From Edaphochlamys debaryana (lineage: Eukaryota; Chlorophyta; Chlorophyceae; Chlamydomonadales), in contig JAEHOE010000067.1 of the NCBI GenBank assembly GCA_016858145.1, positions 1-64,000 on the forward strand: a stretch of 64,000 nucleotides of DNA, in the 5' to 3' direction. The notes under the pieces were generated by a model that saw only the letters and a list, made by a program, of their open reading frames with translations, was not told the DNA's origin and did no database searches. The position numbers and the translations under genes are program-made. Position 1 is the first letter of the stretch. Each line of letters starts with the position of its first letter. Of this stretch, positions 44,919 to 57,000 are shown one piece after another.

Positions 44919-47900
44919 CTACACCGCTTCCGCGCCCAGAGCTGACCTCAGCGGCAGCGGCGGCGGCGGAGGCGGCGGCAAGCGCGTCCCCTCCGGTGCT
45001 GTGGCGGCGGCGGGGGCCAAGCGGCGAAGCTCCTCCGCTGAGCCCGCCGAGTCGGTGAGGCCGCCCGAGGGGAAATGCTCCCCTCGGCATGCCTGCTGTT
45101 GCTGCAATACTTGGGCTTTCTGCTGCTGCATGCTGTTGGAGGACTTGCAGTTGCAGCAACAGGCGATGGCGGGTGTGGCGCTTATGAGCTGCTTGGGCGG
45201 CTGCTCGGCGACGGCAGGACGCAAAATGTCGGCCGGCGCTGTGGTGAGGTAGTCCCAGTCGATCCAGCCGTACAACCGGTCGTGCACGTACTGCTGTACG
45301 GCAGCGATGCGCTCGCGGCTGCGGCGCGGTACGGCCCAGACGTACAGCTGCACGGTGCGGAACCACATGCGCTGGTACAGGGTGCCGTACGTGCCTGGGG
45401 CATGCATGCAGGGGTTGATGGGGGACGGGAAGGTGCGAGCTTGACTAAGCGACCTGCCTGTTCAAGAATGTGCTGCGCCTTGCTAGCCTTGCTGACCCTT
45501 GCTGTTGAACCTCTCGCCCCGCCCGCTATCCCACACCGATCGATTGATCACCTCGCACCGCCGGAGAGTCTGGACCCCAGCCTACCGACAAGCAAAGGCC
45601 GCGGACCCTGCCCCATCGCCCCCCCTCCGCGCAGAGCGCGGTCCCTACGCACGCCGTGGACCCTGGCCCCACCTCCGCCCCTGCTCCCACGCACCCACCT
45701 GCGTAGAGTGTGCCCACGAAGAAAGCCCCCCCGATGATGTTCCCGATGGTGGCAGGGACCAGGTTGTCGCGGATGATGGTCCTGGCAACGGATGGAATGA
45801 GGGTTTGTTTTTGGGGGGGGTGCGGTGGGGGTTAGGGCGATGGGTTGGGTAGGGAACGAACTCAAACCGGCCAGCTGTAGAATCGCGGCCAGGATTGCCC
45901 ACAATTGTGTGCGCAATTTGTCATGCGCTCACGCACTTTAGCGACATGCCGCTGCCCAGCATCTTGGCAACTGACAGTTGGTACTGCGGGGCGGGGCGGG
46001 GGAGCACGCGCGCATGTGGTACATGTGGCCGGTGGGTGCGGAGGCCCAGGGTGCGAGTGGGAGGCGAGCATGCATTGAGCGGGAACTCATCAGCTGGGAT
46101 CCACGAGGATCTCAAGGCGTGACGCGTTCTAAGCAGGACCGTATGGCGTGCGGGTAGGGATTGACATGCACCTGGCCCTCGAGTCTTTGCCCACCCCTCG
46201 CTCACCCCTGCGAACCTTCCCTTCAGTTGACCCCAAGGCATGCGTTCCAGGAGCGCATGGCTTGCTTGCTTGATACCGGACACGGCGCGGACCTGCCCGT
46301 GCACCCCCTCCCAGGCGACCCCTCCCTCCCATCGTGGGATGATCCCCCTGCCCGCCCCTTGATGACCCCCCCCTGACCCCCCCTGCTGACCTGGTTTGCG
46401 ATGCAGTGCTCCCCCCCCAGAGTCACGAAGGCCGACACAGGGAGGTACACACCCACAGCCTTGCCTGTGGGGGAAGGGAGTTTGGGGGGGCAGCAGGTGT
46501 TGTTTTGGGAGCTTGCTGTGGACGGCGTGACAAGCATTCGCCTTTGAGGCTAGGTTGACCCTGCCAGATACATCTGGTCATGTAGCCCCTGCCAGATACA
46601 TCATGCCACGTAGCTGACCCACCCGTGAGGTCTCGCGCCGAGTTGGCCATCCACACCGCCAGGTTCACCAGCCAGTTGGCGAAGATGCCCTGCGCGGATC
46701 GGGATCCGGACCCGAACTTGGCAGCGGGTGGCAAGAGGGGCGTCTTGCTGTATGGGGCTGCGCCCAACGCACCCGAGCTCGCGTAGGTCTGCGTTGATAG
46801 CTAGGCGGCGCCCCCATATATAGGGTTTCAAGGCTACATATATATATGAGGCCGAGGAATAGGCTAGATAGGTCCACCTTACCTTGACCACCGTTGCCCC
46901 GAAGCTGGCGCTGGTCTTCTTGATGGCTAGCGCGATGGGGAACGCCGCCTTGGTCCCCGCGAACAGGCCCGCCCACACGGAGAGCTGAGCCATGATGAGG
47001 CAGCCCGCCAGATTGCACCACCACGACAGGATCCAGTTCTTGATTACGTAATAGGTCGCGATCCGGCCCTCGATCCAGGCCGTCGCCATGTACATGCAGC
47101 TGCTGGTGAAGAGGTCGGCGCCCGCAACCTGAGGGGGGGGGCGGGGGGGAAGGGGGGAGGGGGGGGAAGTAGGGAAGGGGAGGAGGGGGGAAGGGGGCGA
47201 GGCAGGTAGGGGGAGGGGCATGGGGGGCGCACGTGTGTGAGCGGAACTGGGGTCACGTGGGTCGGGGACCGCTGGCGGTGAAGGATCATAAGCGAATCAA
47301 CCACGACCTGATCCCGACCCCACCCACTCTACCTCCGCAACCCACCATAATGACCGTCAGGCCGAGGGGGAATCCGACGGCTCCAAGTACGAAGCTGTAC
47401 AGCCCGGGGTTTCCGCCGTACTGGATGTCGTGAATCTGAAGGGACCGTACACGGGCCGGGAGAGGAGGGTGAGGGAGGACACTGGTAAGCAGAGAACGCG
47501 CGCATCAAGCAAGCGGGGCGGCCCAACACCACGCACCTCCGTGAACCGCGAACCTCGCCCCTCCCTCCGCCCTCTCTCCCCCGCTCACCCTCACCCCCTC
47601 ACCTGCCCCCCCACAGTCATGCAGAGCATAAAGGAGAACGAGATGTAGAAGCCCGCCAGCACGCCCTGGGTCACCTGCGGAAAGGAAAGGCACGCACGCG
47701 TGGAGGGGTGCCGCGTGTCCTGCGCGAGGGGCCCCCCGGGCGCCCGAGGGCCGGAGCGCCCCCAACCCCCACGCGCCCAAACCCCCAAACCCCCTTACCC
47801 CAGCCCCCCCAAACCCCAGGCCCCCGGCGCCCCGCCCAACGCTTTGAGCTGGCTGTCCCGCTCAGGACCCGACCGATTGTTCCAGACACGGACCTGATTT

Positions 47901-49242
47901 GAGAGGCTTAGGTGAGTCTTGGCGACACCTGGGGCGGGAGGCAGGGTGGGCACACGCGTCTCGCGCCTCCGCCTCACGCTGCTCGTCCTGGTCCTCCCCA
48001 CCCCTTCGGTGTGTCTGCTGGGGTCGTGACTGGCCCCCCCGCGCCCCCCGCTGTTCCAACCGCGCAGGCCCCCGTAAAACCCTGGGTGCCGTTCCTGTTG
48101 CCCCGAACCCCCGAGCAAAGAAGCCCCTATCGGCGCGCGGTTACATACTTCACCCGGCGATGCGTTCCCCTTCACCACCCCCTCCTCTCACCTTCCACCA
48201 CCCCGCCCCAAACCCGCTACACCTGTGTACCGGTAGCTAGGTCCCTCCAGCTAGACGAACACGGAGGCCCCCCCTCCACCCCACCTGCCGTCACGATATG
48301 GTCGTACATCTCCTCTACTCAGCGCCGTGGTCCACCTCCGACCCCAGCCTGCAAATCGTCTTCTCAGCCATGTCCACCTACGCACTCTCCACCCCCCAAA
48401 ACACCCACATGCTGCCACGATACGGTTATCCCTGCACCCCCTTGACCCTTAACAACTCCTCCTTCACAGCCTTTCGCCCCCGACCTATCCCATCCCCCAC
48501 CTGCAGCAACGATATGGTCGTACGTCTCCTTGGGGCTGAGGATGGCCCGCGCCGCCACCTCCACGTGCTCCTCGTGGCGGGGGGCGGGCGGGGGGCACGT
48601 GGGTGGCAGCACGTGCACGTGGGTCGCAGCACGTGCAGCGGCAGGGGAAGCGGCAGGGGGTGAGGGGCCGGGGGCGGTCGGGGGGCCTGCTCGGGGAGGG
48701 CAGGTCGGCGGGGTTCAGGGGGGGGCGGTGGGCCGTGGGCGGTGGGTGGTTGTTGGGGAAGGGATGCCGGGCGTACGTACGTATGTACGCAACGGTACGC
48801 ACGCGTGCCATGCAGCAGCTCGTGCCCCCTGCCGGTCTGCTGAAGGGTTGCCACACCTTTTCTCATCCCCCCGAGTACAAGGTCCAAGCGACGGATCAGT
48901 GGCGCTAACTCTTGCGTAACTCGTCGTTCGCTCGCGTGCTGGGGGAGGCTCGGCGCGGGGCGGCGCCTGCATTGCCCCCAAGCCGCACACGCTCCCGGGC
49001 CCCTTCCGCATTCCACTGTCACCTTTGCTTGCGGTTCGGTACAGGTCGCATGCTGGGCCAAGGTTGTCGAAGTCGCAGCAAGCGGCGGAGCGCATGTCCC
49101 GGCCATGGGATGCGGTCACCACGCAGGATGAGTCCAGTCCGGACAATTCAAGGACCACCGCGGGGCTCTCGGGACTTTCGATGTACGCCTCCAACGATCG
49201 CCCTTGCTTTCCACTTGCTCTTGACAACACAAACTCGTCCAT
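44919..49242 (-). CDS. Formate/nitrite transporter family channel (NAR1/FocA type)
   Basis: It is a multi-span anion channel for formate, nitrite or bicarbonate. Clear exons: 47674-47603, 47435-47346, 47128-46883, 46689-46623, 46464-46391, 45983-45937, 45781-45699 and 45394-44919, all in phase. An upstream exon ends at 48501 (ILSPKETYDHIVAA), and a possible first exon starts at ATG 49242 and ends at 49023. The join from 48501 to 47674 is out of phase, so one small exon is missed or the 5' model is wrong. Family motifs are VLAGFYISFSF, AGADLFTSSCMY, NWLVNLAVWMA and GGEHCIANQ with the central pore histidine. The C-terminus has a long hydrophilic tail with Gln, Cys and poly-Pro runs (CCCNCK, QQQQAC). 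It is transcribed divergently from PFL, which suggests formate as substrate. Confidence 0.88.
48285..48316 (-). repeat. Intronic copy of the transporter exon end encoding TYDHIVAA
   Basis: This resembles the exon end at 48532-48501 (GTACGACCATATCGT shared) and is followed by GTGGGG, so it also carries a donor. A weaker third copy lies near 48415-48430. Confidence 0.75.
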
Positions 49243-51087
49243 CGTGGTCGGTGTATCGACTTCCCCTCCTGGATTGAACCAAGAAGAGCTGTACTATCCT
49301 AGCAGGCACTCGCTGAAGAGTAGAAGAGGTAAGAGGGTTGTTGCGCAGGGCCGTCGGCAACACACACAATGTTCGCTCATTACTGACCCGTGCAGGTTAC
49401 TCGAGATGCTGTGAACCTTGTTTCGCAAGCGACTACTGTGGAAAAAAAGAGACCTTTGGCGTGATGAGTGCAGGGATGCGGCCTCTAACGTCTCGTAAGG
49501 CTGCAGTACTGCTCCCGGCTGCAGGTGGGCTCGCCTGTACCAGGAATAGTAGCAAGAGCATCGCAAAGCTCAATTAAAGAAGCTCAGGTGCTGGCGGGGA
49601 ATAGTTTACGCAAACTGCACGCACGAGGCCGCCCGACGGACATTCCGGGACCTCCCCAGACCGACGCGTGTCACCCCAACCGGCCCCCACAACCGGCGAT
49701 GACACGGAGGGAGTACTGCGCTTGGCCTCACGGAGCCGATAGCAAGTGCAGACATCCGCAGTCGCTGATTGCCACCATGCTGCTGTGCTTCGGTATACGG
49801 GGTCCCGGCGGTAATCCCCTGGCTCAAGTCGAGGCCGTGGAAGGGCCGGGGCGCCCCAGTGGTTGCAGCTCAGCAGGCGATGACAGCACCCACTGCGCAG
49901 TATGCTTTGGCATGGAGAGCGCATCAGGTCCGGAACTGCGGGGCCAGGCGGACTCCGCTGCGTTACGTGCTCCCAAAGGTGCGTGGGTCTGACCACCGGT
50001 CTGACCCACGAGGTACAGGAGGGTACAGGCAGCCGAGGGCACGGCTCTGCGCTCTGCACCGTGGTTCGAAAGGCGCTTCAGTCTTTGCTGGCAGCTACGT
50101 GTTGGCGCTGAAAGGGTTGCAAGAAAGGACAGCACAGGACAGCAAGGACAGAATGGACGAGCCCGCAAGGCCTGGACGGACGCATCTTGCCCGTGACGGG
50201 CTGATGCCTTACGCTATGTACCTTGCCCCTCAATGACCGCGTTTGCATGTGGTTGAATCAATATTAAATTGCGGTCCGCGTTACAGGGTCGTGCAGGTGC
50301 TGCATTGGGCCTTCCCCGCGGCGCGGGACCCGGAAGGCCTCGTCAGGCGTAAATCGCGGTTCCGGCTCATCGCGGGAGCGTTCCGCGGCTACTTAAGGAA
50401 CAACAGGGCATACTCTGTTAACATAGAGACAGAACAAACCAGCTATTCGACGTCCGCGATACACACGTACACAAGCTTTCGACTAGCGCTGTGAAGGTTC
50501 GTCAAATGGCTGCTTGTTTGGCCTCACCAAGCTTGGCGCCTTCCTTGCGTCGTGCGTGCTTGACGGCGGACCCCATGCCGACAGTGTTCTGGCTTTCCCC
50601 CTCCCAGAATGATGTCCGGCATTCTAAGACGGCCCCTAGCCCTGCAGAAGGGGCAGGCGCAGGCCAGGTGTGCAAAAGCTGAGCGGAACGCCGGCACGGC
50701 CGTAATGCTCCTCAACCGCAATCGACACGCCGCGTGCTCCGCCCACTCTCCCAGCAGGCCGACGGCCCCGGTCAATGCGCCTGTCATGCTCCTCAGCCCG
50801 CGAGTGCCGATATCCAGGTTGGTCGCGGCTGCGCAGGGCGGCGGGCCCATCGACCACATTGTCGACGCCGACACGCACGCCGACGGCATAGCTCATACTG
50901 CAAGAGCGAGGTCCCGAACTGATGCTCGCTGCGATGTTTATCTCCAGGCGCGACATCACCTGCCAGTCCATGTCTGGCGGAGAGGTCACGCTTGCGCGCA
51001 ACGCCAACCCGTATGAACCCGAGTCCCCCGTCCCGGCTTTCGAGTGGGAAGGCACCGACACCGCGACGGTAAGCCGGGCGGAGCAAG
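49243..51087. other. Divergent intergenic region between the FNT transporter and PFL
   Basis: The two genes are transcribed away from each other from this stretch. I see no convincing gene. A frame at 50922-51068 (from ATG, ending at a GTAAGC donor) might be an alternative first exon of PFL or a separate short transcript. Several GTAC cores are scattered here; GTAC is the core bound by the algal copper/hypoxia regulator CRR1, but a 4-base match is weak. Confidence 0.4.
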
Positions 51088-54000
51088 ATGACCTCGCGGC
51101 CTCGCAAGCGCACAGTATTTCGCACGCAGCGCGCAGCCCAGCTCGCAGGGAAGGTCAGAGACTTCCCCCCTACCGGCCCCACGCACCCTGCACGCTCCGG
51201 CGCGCGGCCGAAAGCCCAACGGGTTCATGCCACCCGCGCCGCCATCCGGCACGGGACTGAGTCCCCCAGGCCCCGGCTGCTACACCCAACGTCTCTATCC
51301 CCTCCTCCCCCCCCCGAATCCTCCCCCATTCCCCCGCGCCTCCCAGCTGGCCGCCCGCCTCTCCAGCCTTCTGGCCGCCACACGCGCGTCCCAGCCCCAG
51401 GCCCCCGTCGCCGCCGGCTCGGCCCGCTGCCCGCTGCCCGACCCCCGCCCCACACCCGCCGTCGACACCGGCATCAACGTGGCCCAGTTCATCCAGGTGC
51501 GTGTGTGGTGCAAATCTGCCGTACAGTGCACACTGCACACACTGCCGTACAGGGGTGGCGCAGGACGGAGCGTGGCTGCTCTCAGCAGGCCCCCTGGGGG
51601 GGGGGGGCGGCAGAGGTCGTGTGCTGTGCCACCCCACCGTCCTATGTCTTAGTAAGACAGCTGCGGCATGCCCAGCGGCGGCAGAGGGAAGGCCAGGCCA
51701 AGCACAACCCGCCACGCCTTCAAAGCTCGAATCTTGAGCAGTCCGCTCGCTTCCCATGACCTCAAGCTGGCTCAATTCCCCCTAACCCATCAGCATCTCC
51801 CCGCCCCGCCCCTGCTTGGCCCCCTCTCCCCCACACACCCCAGGACCACTACACACCCTACGACGGCGACTCCTCCTTCCTGGCCGGCCCCACCGCCCGC
51901 ACCCAGGCGCTGTGGAGCCGCCTGGAGGGCCTCATCGCGCTCGAGGTGCGTGCGGCCCGTGCTGCGTTGCGCTCGCGCCGTGACGTGCCGTGCTGCGCTG
52001 GGGCTAAGGAATACCGTGCTGCGCGGGCGCCGTGCCGTGCCGTGTCGTGTCGCACGTGCTTGTGTGCATGCTGCGTTCGAGGAGCGCAGGGGCGGCGACA
52101 GGGACCGGCGGGTGCCCACGGCCTCTTTCCTAACCGCCTTCAATTGCTCCCCTCCCCTGTCCCTTCCCCCTCCCCCCCACACTGCAGCTGGAGAAGGGCG
52201 TGCTCGATGTGGACCCCTCCAAGCCCTCCACCATCGCCGGCTTCCCGCCCGGATACATCGACCGCGAGCTGGAGGCGATCGTGGGGCTGCAGGTGGGTGG
52301 GGGCCGTGGGGCGGGGGACAAGGTGGAGAGCTGAGGAGGGGACGAGCGAGGATGGACCGGGGCAGCGGGGTTGAAGGGCTGTATGCCGCCTCCCCCTCCG
52401 CCACCTCGGCGAAACTTAGGTAGGGTGAGTCCCCACAGGTCTGCGCACCCTTGAGTCGGAGCTGACGTACCCCGCAGCGGTGGTACCGTACTGGAGGCAC
52501 ACCGCAAGCCCCTGCCCTCCCACCCCACCCCCCCTCCTCCACACCAACAGACCGACGCCCCCCTCAAGCGCTCCATCAAGCCCCTGGGGGGCACCAACGT
52601 GGTCCGCGCCGCCCTCGAGAGCTACGGCTTCAAGCCCGACCCGCAGGTGCGTGTGCTTGGCGTGGGCGGACCTCGCGTGGCGGTATGTGCTTTCTCGTGT
52701 GGAGGTTTTTTGTGTTATGCGCGGGAGGGCAATGCCTCGTGTGCCGTGGGCGACTTGCTTGAGCGGGAGGGTGAAGCTCGAACGTCGGTCCGGGAGACAA
52801 GCGGCGGGGGTCTACGCCCAGCGAGAGCCGGAGGGTGGGCGATGGGGCAGCGAGAGAGACTGCCGCCGCCCCACACACACGTCCCCGCCGGCCGCCGCCC
52901 ACGCACACCCCACCGCCCCCCACGCCCCTTGACATCAATCTGCGTCTACCTCAGGTCGAGGAGACCTACACCAAGGTCCGCAAGACCCACAACGCAGGCG
53001 TGTTTGACGCCTACACGGAGGAGATGCGCGCCGCGCGCAAGTCGGGCATCCTGACGGGCCTGCCGGACGGCTACGGCCGCGGCCGCATCATTGGGGACTA
53101 CCGGTGCGTGTGGGCGAGCGCGTGGGGTTGTGTGGGTTCACGTTGTTGTTGAGAGAGGAGAACCCTAGGGTGTAAGGAAGACTGGAAGAGACAACACTCC
53201 CACACGCCCTCTTCGTGCTTTATCTATCTACCCTGCCCACCTCACCCCCTGTTGCTCCCTTGCCCCCCAACCCAATCGCCCCCAAGCCGGGTGGCCCTGT
53301 ACGGCGTCGATGCCCTGATCGAGGCCAAGCGCGTGGATCTCAAATCCAATCTGCTGGGCGTGATGGACGAGGAGAAGATCCGGCTCCGCGAGGAGGTTAA
53401 CGAGCAGATCCGCGCTCTCAACGAGCTCAAGGAGATGGCCAAGGGGTACGGCTTCGACCTGTCCAGGTACGGCAGGGTACGGGAGGATAGGGGGGGGTGC
53501 GGTACTGCTTGTGTGCATGGATAGAGTGGGGAGGATGGGAGAGGAGGGGAAGAGGGTGGGATGAGAGGAGGAGAAGAGGAGGAGAGAGGGGAGAGAGACT
53601 CGCGTGCTGGAGGGGAGCGGCACGGGTTTGGGAGCATTGGTTTGGCGAACTGTGGCGGCCCTCAGCAGTGACGGCAGGACCCCTCATTGTGGATCCGGAC
53701 CATGTGACCGACCCCTCTCTGCCAACTGCCGACTGCCGTGCCCCTCCCCACCCCACACTCCCAACCGCAGGCCCGCGCAGAATGCCCGCGAGGCCGTGCA
53801 GTGGTGGGTGCGACTGCGACTTTCTCGCGGGGAAAGGGGGATGGACCAACGCAACGGTCGCGTCACAAACCCCAGCTGGTCTCTAGGCAGTTGAAGAATC
53901 AGAAGGAAGGCCTGGCAGATAATCTCACGCCCCTTGCAGCTGGTGCATGCGCCTGTGCCAACACGTGTCGGCCCGGGTCCCATCTCCCACCCCCCGCCGC

Positions 54001-57000
54001 CTGCGCCCCTTGCCCGTTCCCCTCGCCGCCCCCCCCATCCCGCCAGGCTCTACTTCGGCTACCTGGGCGCCGTCAAGGAGCAGGACGGGGCTGCCATGTC
54101 GCTGGGCAGGATCGACGCATTCCTGGACGTGTTCATTGAGCGCGACCTGCAGGTGCGTGAGGGTTCGCGGATGAGCGGCCGATCTGGCGCGAGAAGGGGG
54201 TCGCGAACGTCAAGAAGTACACCGAAGCTCGGTACACGCGCATTTGCAATTAGGTGTTGCGCTAAATGCTGAAAGACTCTGTGAAAGCGGCTCGTCGTGC
54301 AACATCGCGGATGTTCATCTTTGCGTTGACGCGTCCTCCGAAATTGCTACCGAGGAGCTGTGCTGTATGCGACATGTCGCCCCGGGCAGGCTGGCACGCT
54401 CACGGAGTCCGAGGCGCAGGAGCTCATCGACCACATGGTCATGAAGCTGCGGCTCGTGCGGCACCTGCGCACGCCCGAGTACAACGCCCTGTTCGCGGGG
54501 TGAGCGGGGAGGGGGGCGGGAGGGTGACAGGGGGCAGGAGGAGCAGGTGGACTGAAAATATTAGTGGTGAGGCTTTGGAATGTCTTGGGCGGGAGGCGGG
54601 TTCGTAGACCTCTTGGGTTCGAGGGCCTGACTGGAGGCGCAGAGGCGTGACGAGGGGCGAAGCTGACAAATGGCTGGGGCTCAACACGAGGATTCAACAC
54701 GAGGGTGGCAGCCCTGGCCCTGGACTGGTGCCGTAGCCCGCATTGAGCACCCCCGGCCCTGGCTATCCTCTCGCCCCCCCCCTCTCCCTTTCTTCCTCCT
54801 GACCTTGCCCACCCCTTTCCCTTGCACTTTAGCGACCCCACGTGGGTGACCTGCGTGCTGGGCGGTACGGACGCGTACGGCAAGCACATGGTCACCAAGA
54901 CCGCCTACCGCATGCTGCACACGCTGTGTGAGCTTGGGGGCGTGGAGGGAAGGGTGGCAGGCAAGAGGGGGGGGCAAGAGGAGGAGAGGGAACAGAGAAC
55001 CCACTTGCCACTTGCTGCGCACGCTTTGTGAGCTGCGTTTGGGGCGACACCGCTTGGAAGCCCTGAAACCTGAGCAGAGTGGGGTGCGACGGCGTGGGGT
55101 CGAGCAGGGTTCAGGGCTCCCTTCCACAGGGCGATGTACATGTCTTCCTCACTCATCAAACGACCCCCCCCCCTTCCCCGAAACTCGCACACGCAGACAA
55201 CCTGGGCCCGGCCCCCGAGCCCAACCTCACCATCCTCTGGAGCGAGGCCCTTCCGCAGCCCTTCAAGGAATTCTGCACCAAGGTGTGGGGAAACCAGGGA
55301 GAAGGTTGGGGGGCAGCAGGGGGGAAACCGTGTGTTTTACGAGCACGGTGCTGTATCCAGACGGGTCTTCAAGGAGTTCAAGATGGGAGGGGAACCCAAC
55401 CTTGCCGCCTGCCCCTTCTCCCTCGATCCATCCCCACGTGATGCCCTTTGACATCCTCCATACTCCCTCTTCCTGCCCCTTCCCCCCTTCCCCCCCCTCT
55501 CAGGTCTCTCTGGACACCAGTAGCATCCAGTATGAGTCAGATGCGCTCATGAGCAGCCTCTTCGGCAGCGACTACAGGTGGGCCTGGCGTGGGCCTGGTT
55601 TGGCCGTTTGTGGGCCTGATGCTGGGGTTGACGCTGGGCCTGTTGGGGGCCGAGCCGTGGGCCTGGTGCTGTGCTCGCGATAATGTCAAGGCCTGACTTG
55701 ATCTTGCTGCCTTGTCTGCTGGGGCCTCTGACGCTGGGTCCGATGAAGATTTGAATTCAGGCATCCGGCTTTGAATGCTTATCTATTCCTCCCTTACATC
55801 TGTCATCTGCCTCTATCCCTGTCTTTCCCTCCAGCATCGCCTGCTGCGTGTCTGCCATGCGCGAGGGCAAGGACATGCAGTACTTCGGAGCGAGGGCGAA
55901 TCTGCCCAAGCTGCTGCTGTACACGCTGAACCAGGTCGGATCCTCGGGGAGAGGCAAGAGGGCGGAGGGGAAGATCGGGGGAGGGAGGCAAGAGGGGGGA
56001 GGAGGCAAGAGCGGGGAGGAGGAAGGGCCGACCTGCGCATGCGGCTTTCAAGTGTGCTGGAGCAGAGGCGGGAGGGGATGGGGCGGGAGGCAAAGGCGCA
56101 GGTCTGACGGGAAAAGACGGGCCTTGTCGCGCTCACGCTGAGCCTTGATGCCCCCCCCCCTCTGCCCCCTTACCCCCCCCCCCTCATCCCCTCAGGGCCG
56201 GGACGAGGTCACGGGGGAGCAGGTGGGCCCCCGCTTCGCCCCCGTGCGCACCGGGGACGGACCCCTGGACTTTGAGGAGGTGAGGGGGCGGGGGCAGGGG
56301 TGGTGGATGGGGGTAAACGTGGAGGGGGCGGGGGATGATAGGGCACGTTGGCTCGTCGTACTCGATAGGACTAGACGGCCCACTGGACTTGAAAAAGGGG
56401 TTTAGGCGGCGGGTGCCGGGGGGAGGGATCTGGGCTGGCAGGCTCGTGCCCCTCACTTGCCACCTCGTTCGCTTGCTTTTCAATGCTGGCTCCGATCCCG
56501 ATCCCAAATCCGCGCTCGCCCCCTCTCCCCCCCTGTCAGGTCAAGGCCAAGCTTGAGGAGGGCATGGACTGGCTGGCGGCCATGTACGCCAACACCATGA
56601 ACGTTATCCACTGTGAGCGTTACGCGATGACGGGTCCTGGATCTTGGATCTTGGGACCTGGGTGCGGGGATGGCCGGCCTTGTACTGGGTGGAGGGTGGG
56701 ATGGGATGCTCGCACGGCCCAGCTGTAGCTGCAGTGTTGCCTGGGCTGCGGGCGGGACGCGGACAGAACGCCAACCTATTGAGATCTCCCTGCATGCCGT
56801 ACGTGCGGTGTCGTACGCCTGCAGATATGCACGACAAGTACGACTACGAGCGGCTGCAGATGGCGCTGCACGACACGTACGTACGGCGCCTGCTGGCGTT
56901 CGGCGTCGCGGGGCTATCCGTGGTGGCGGACTCGCTGTCTGCCGTACAGAACGCCAAGGTCACGCCGGTGTACGACGAGCGCGGCCTCATGGTGGACTTC

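Noticed and set aside
50636..51061. 141-codon minus-strand frame between the transporter and PFL
   Set aside because: No recognisable motif; it competes with plus-strand frames of equal quality in the same stretch.
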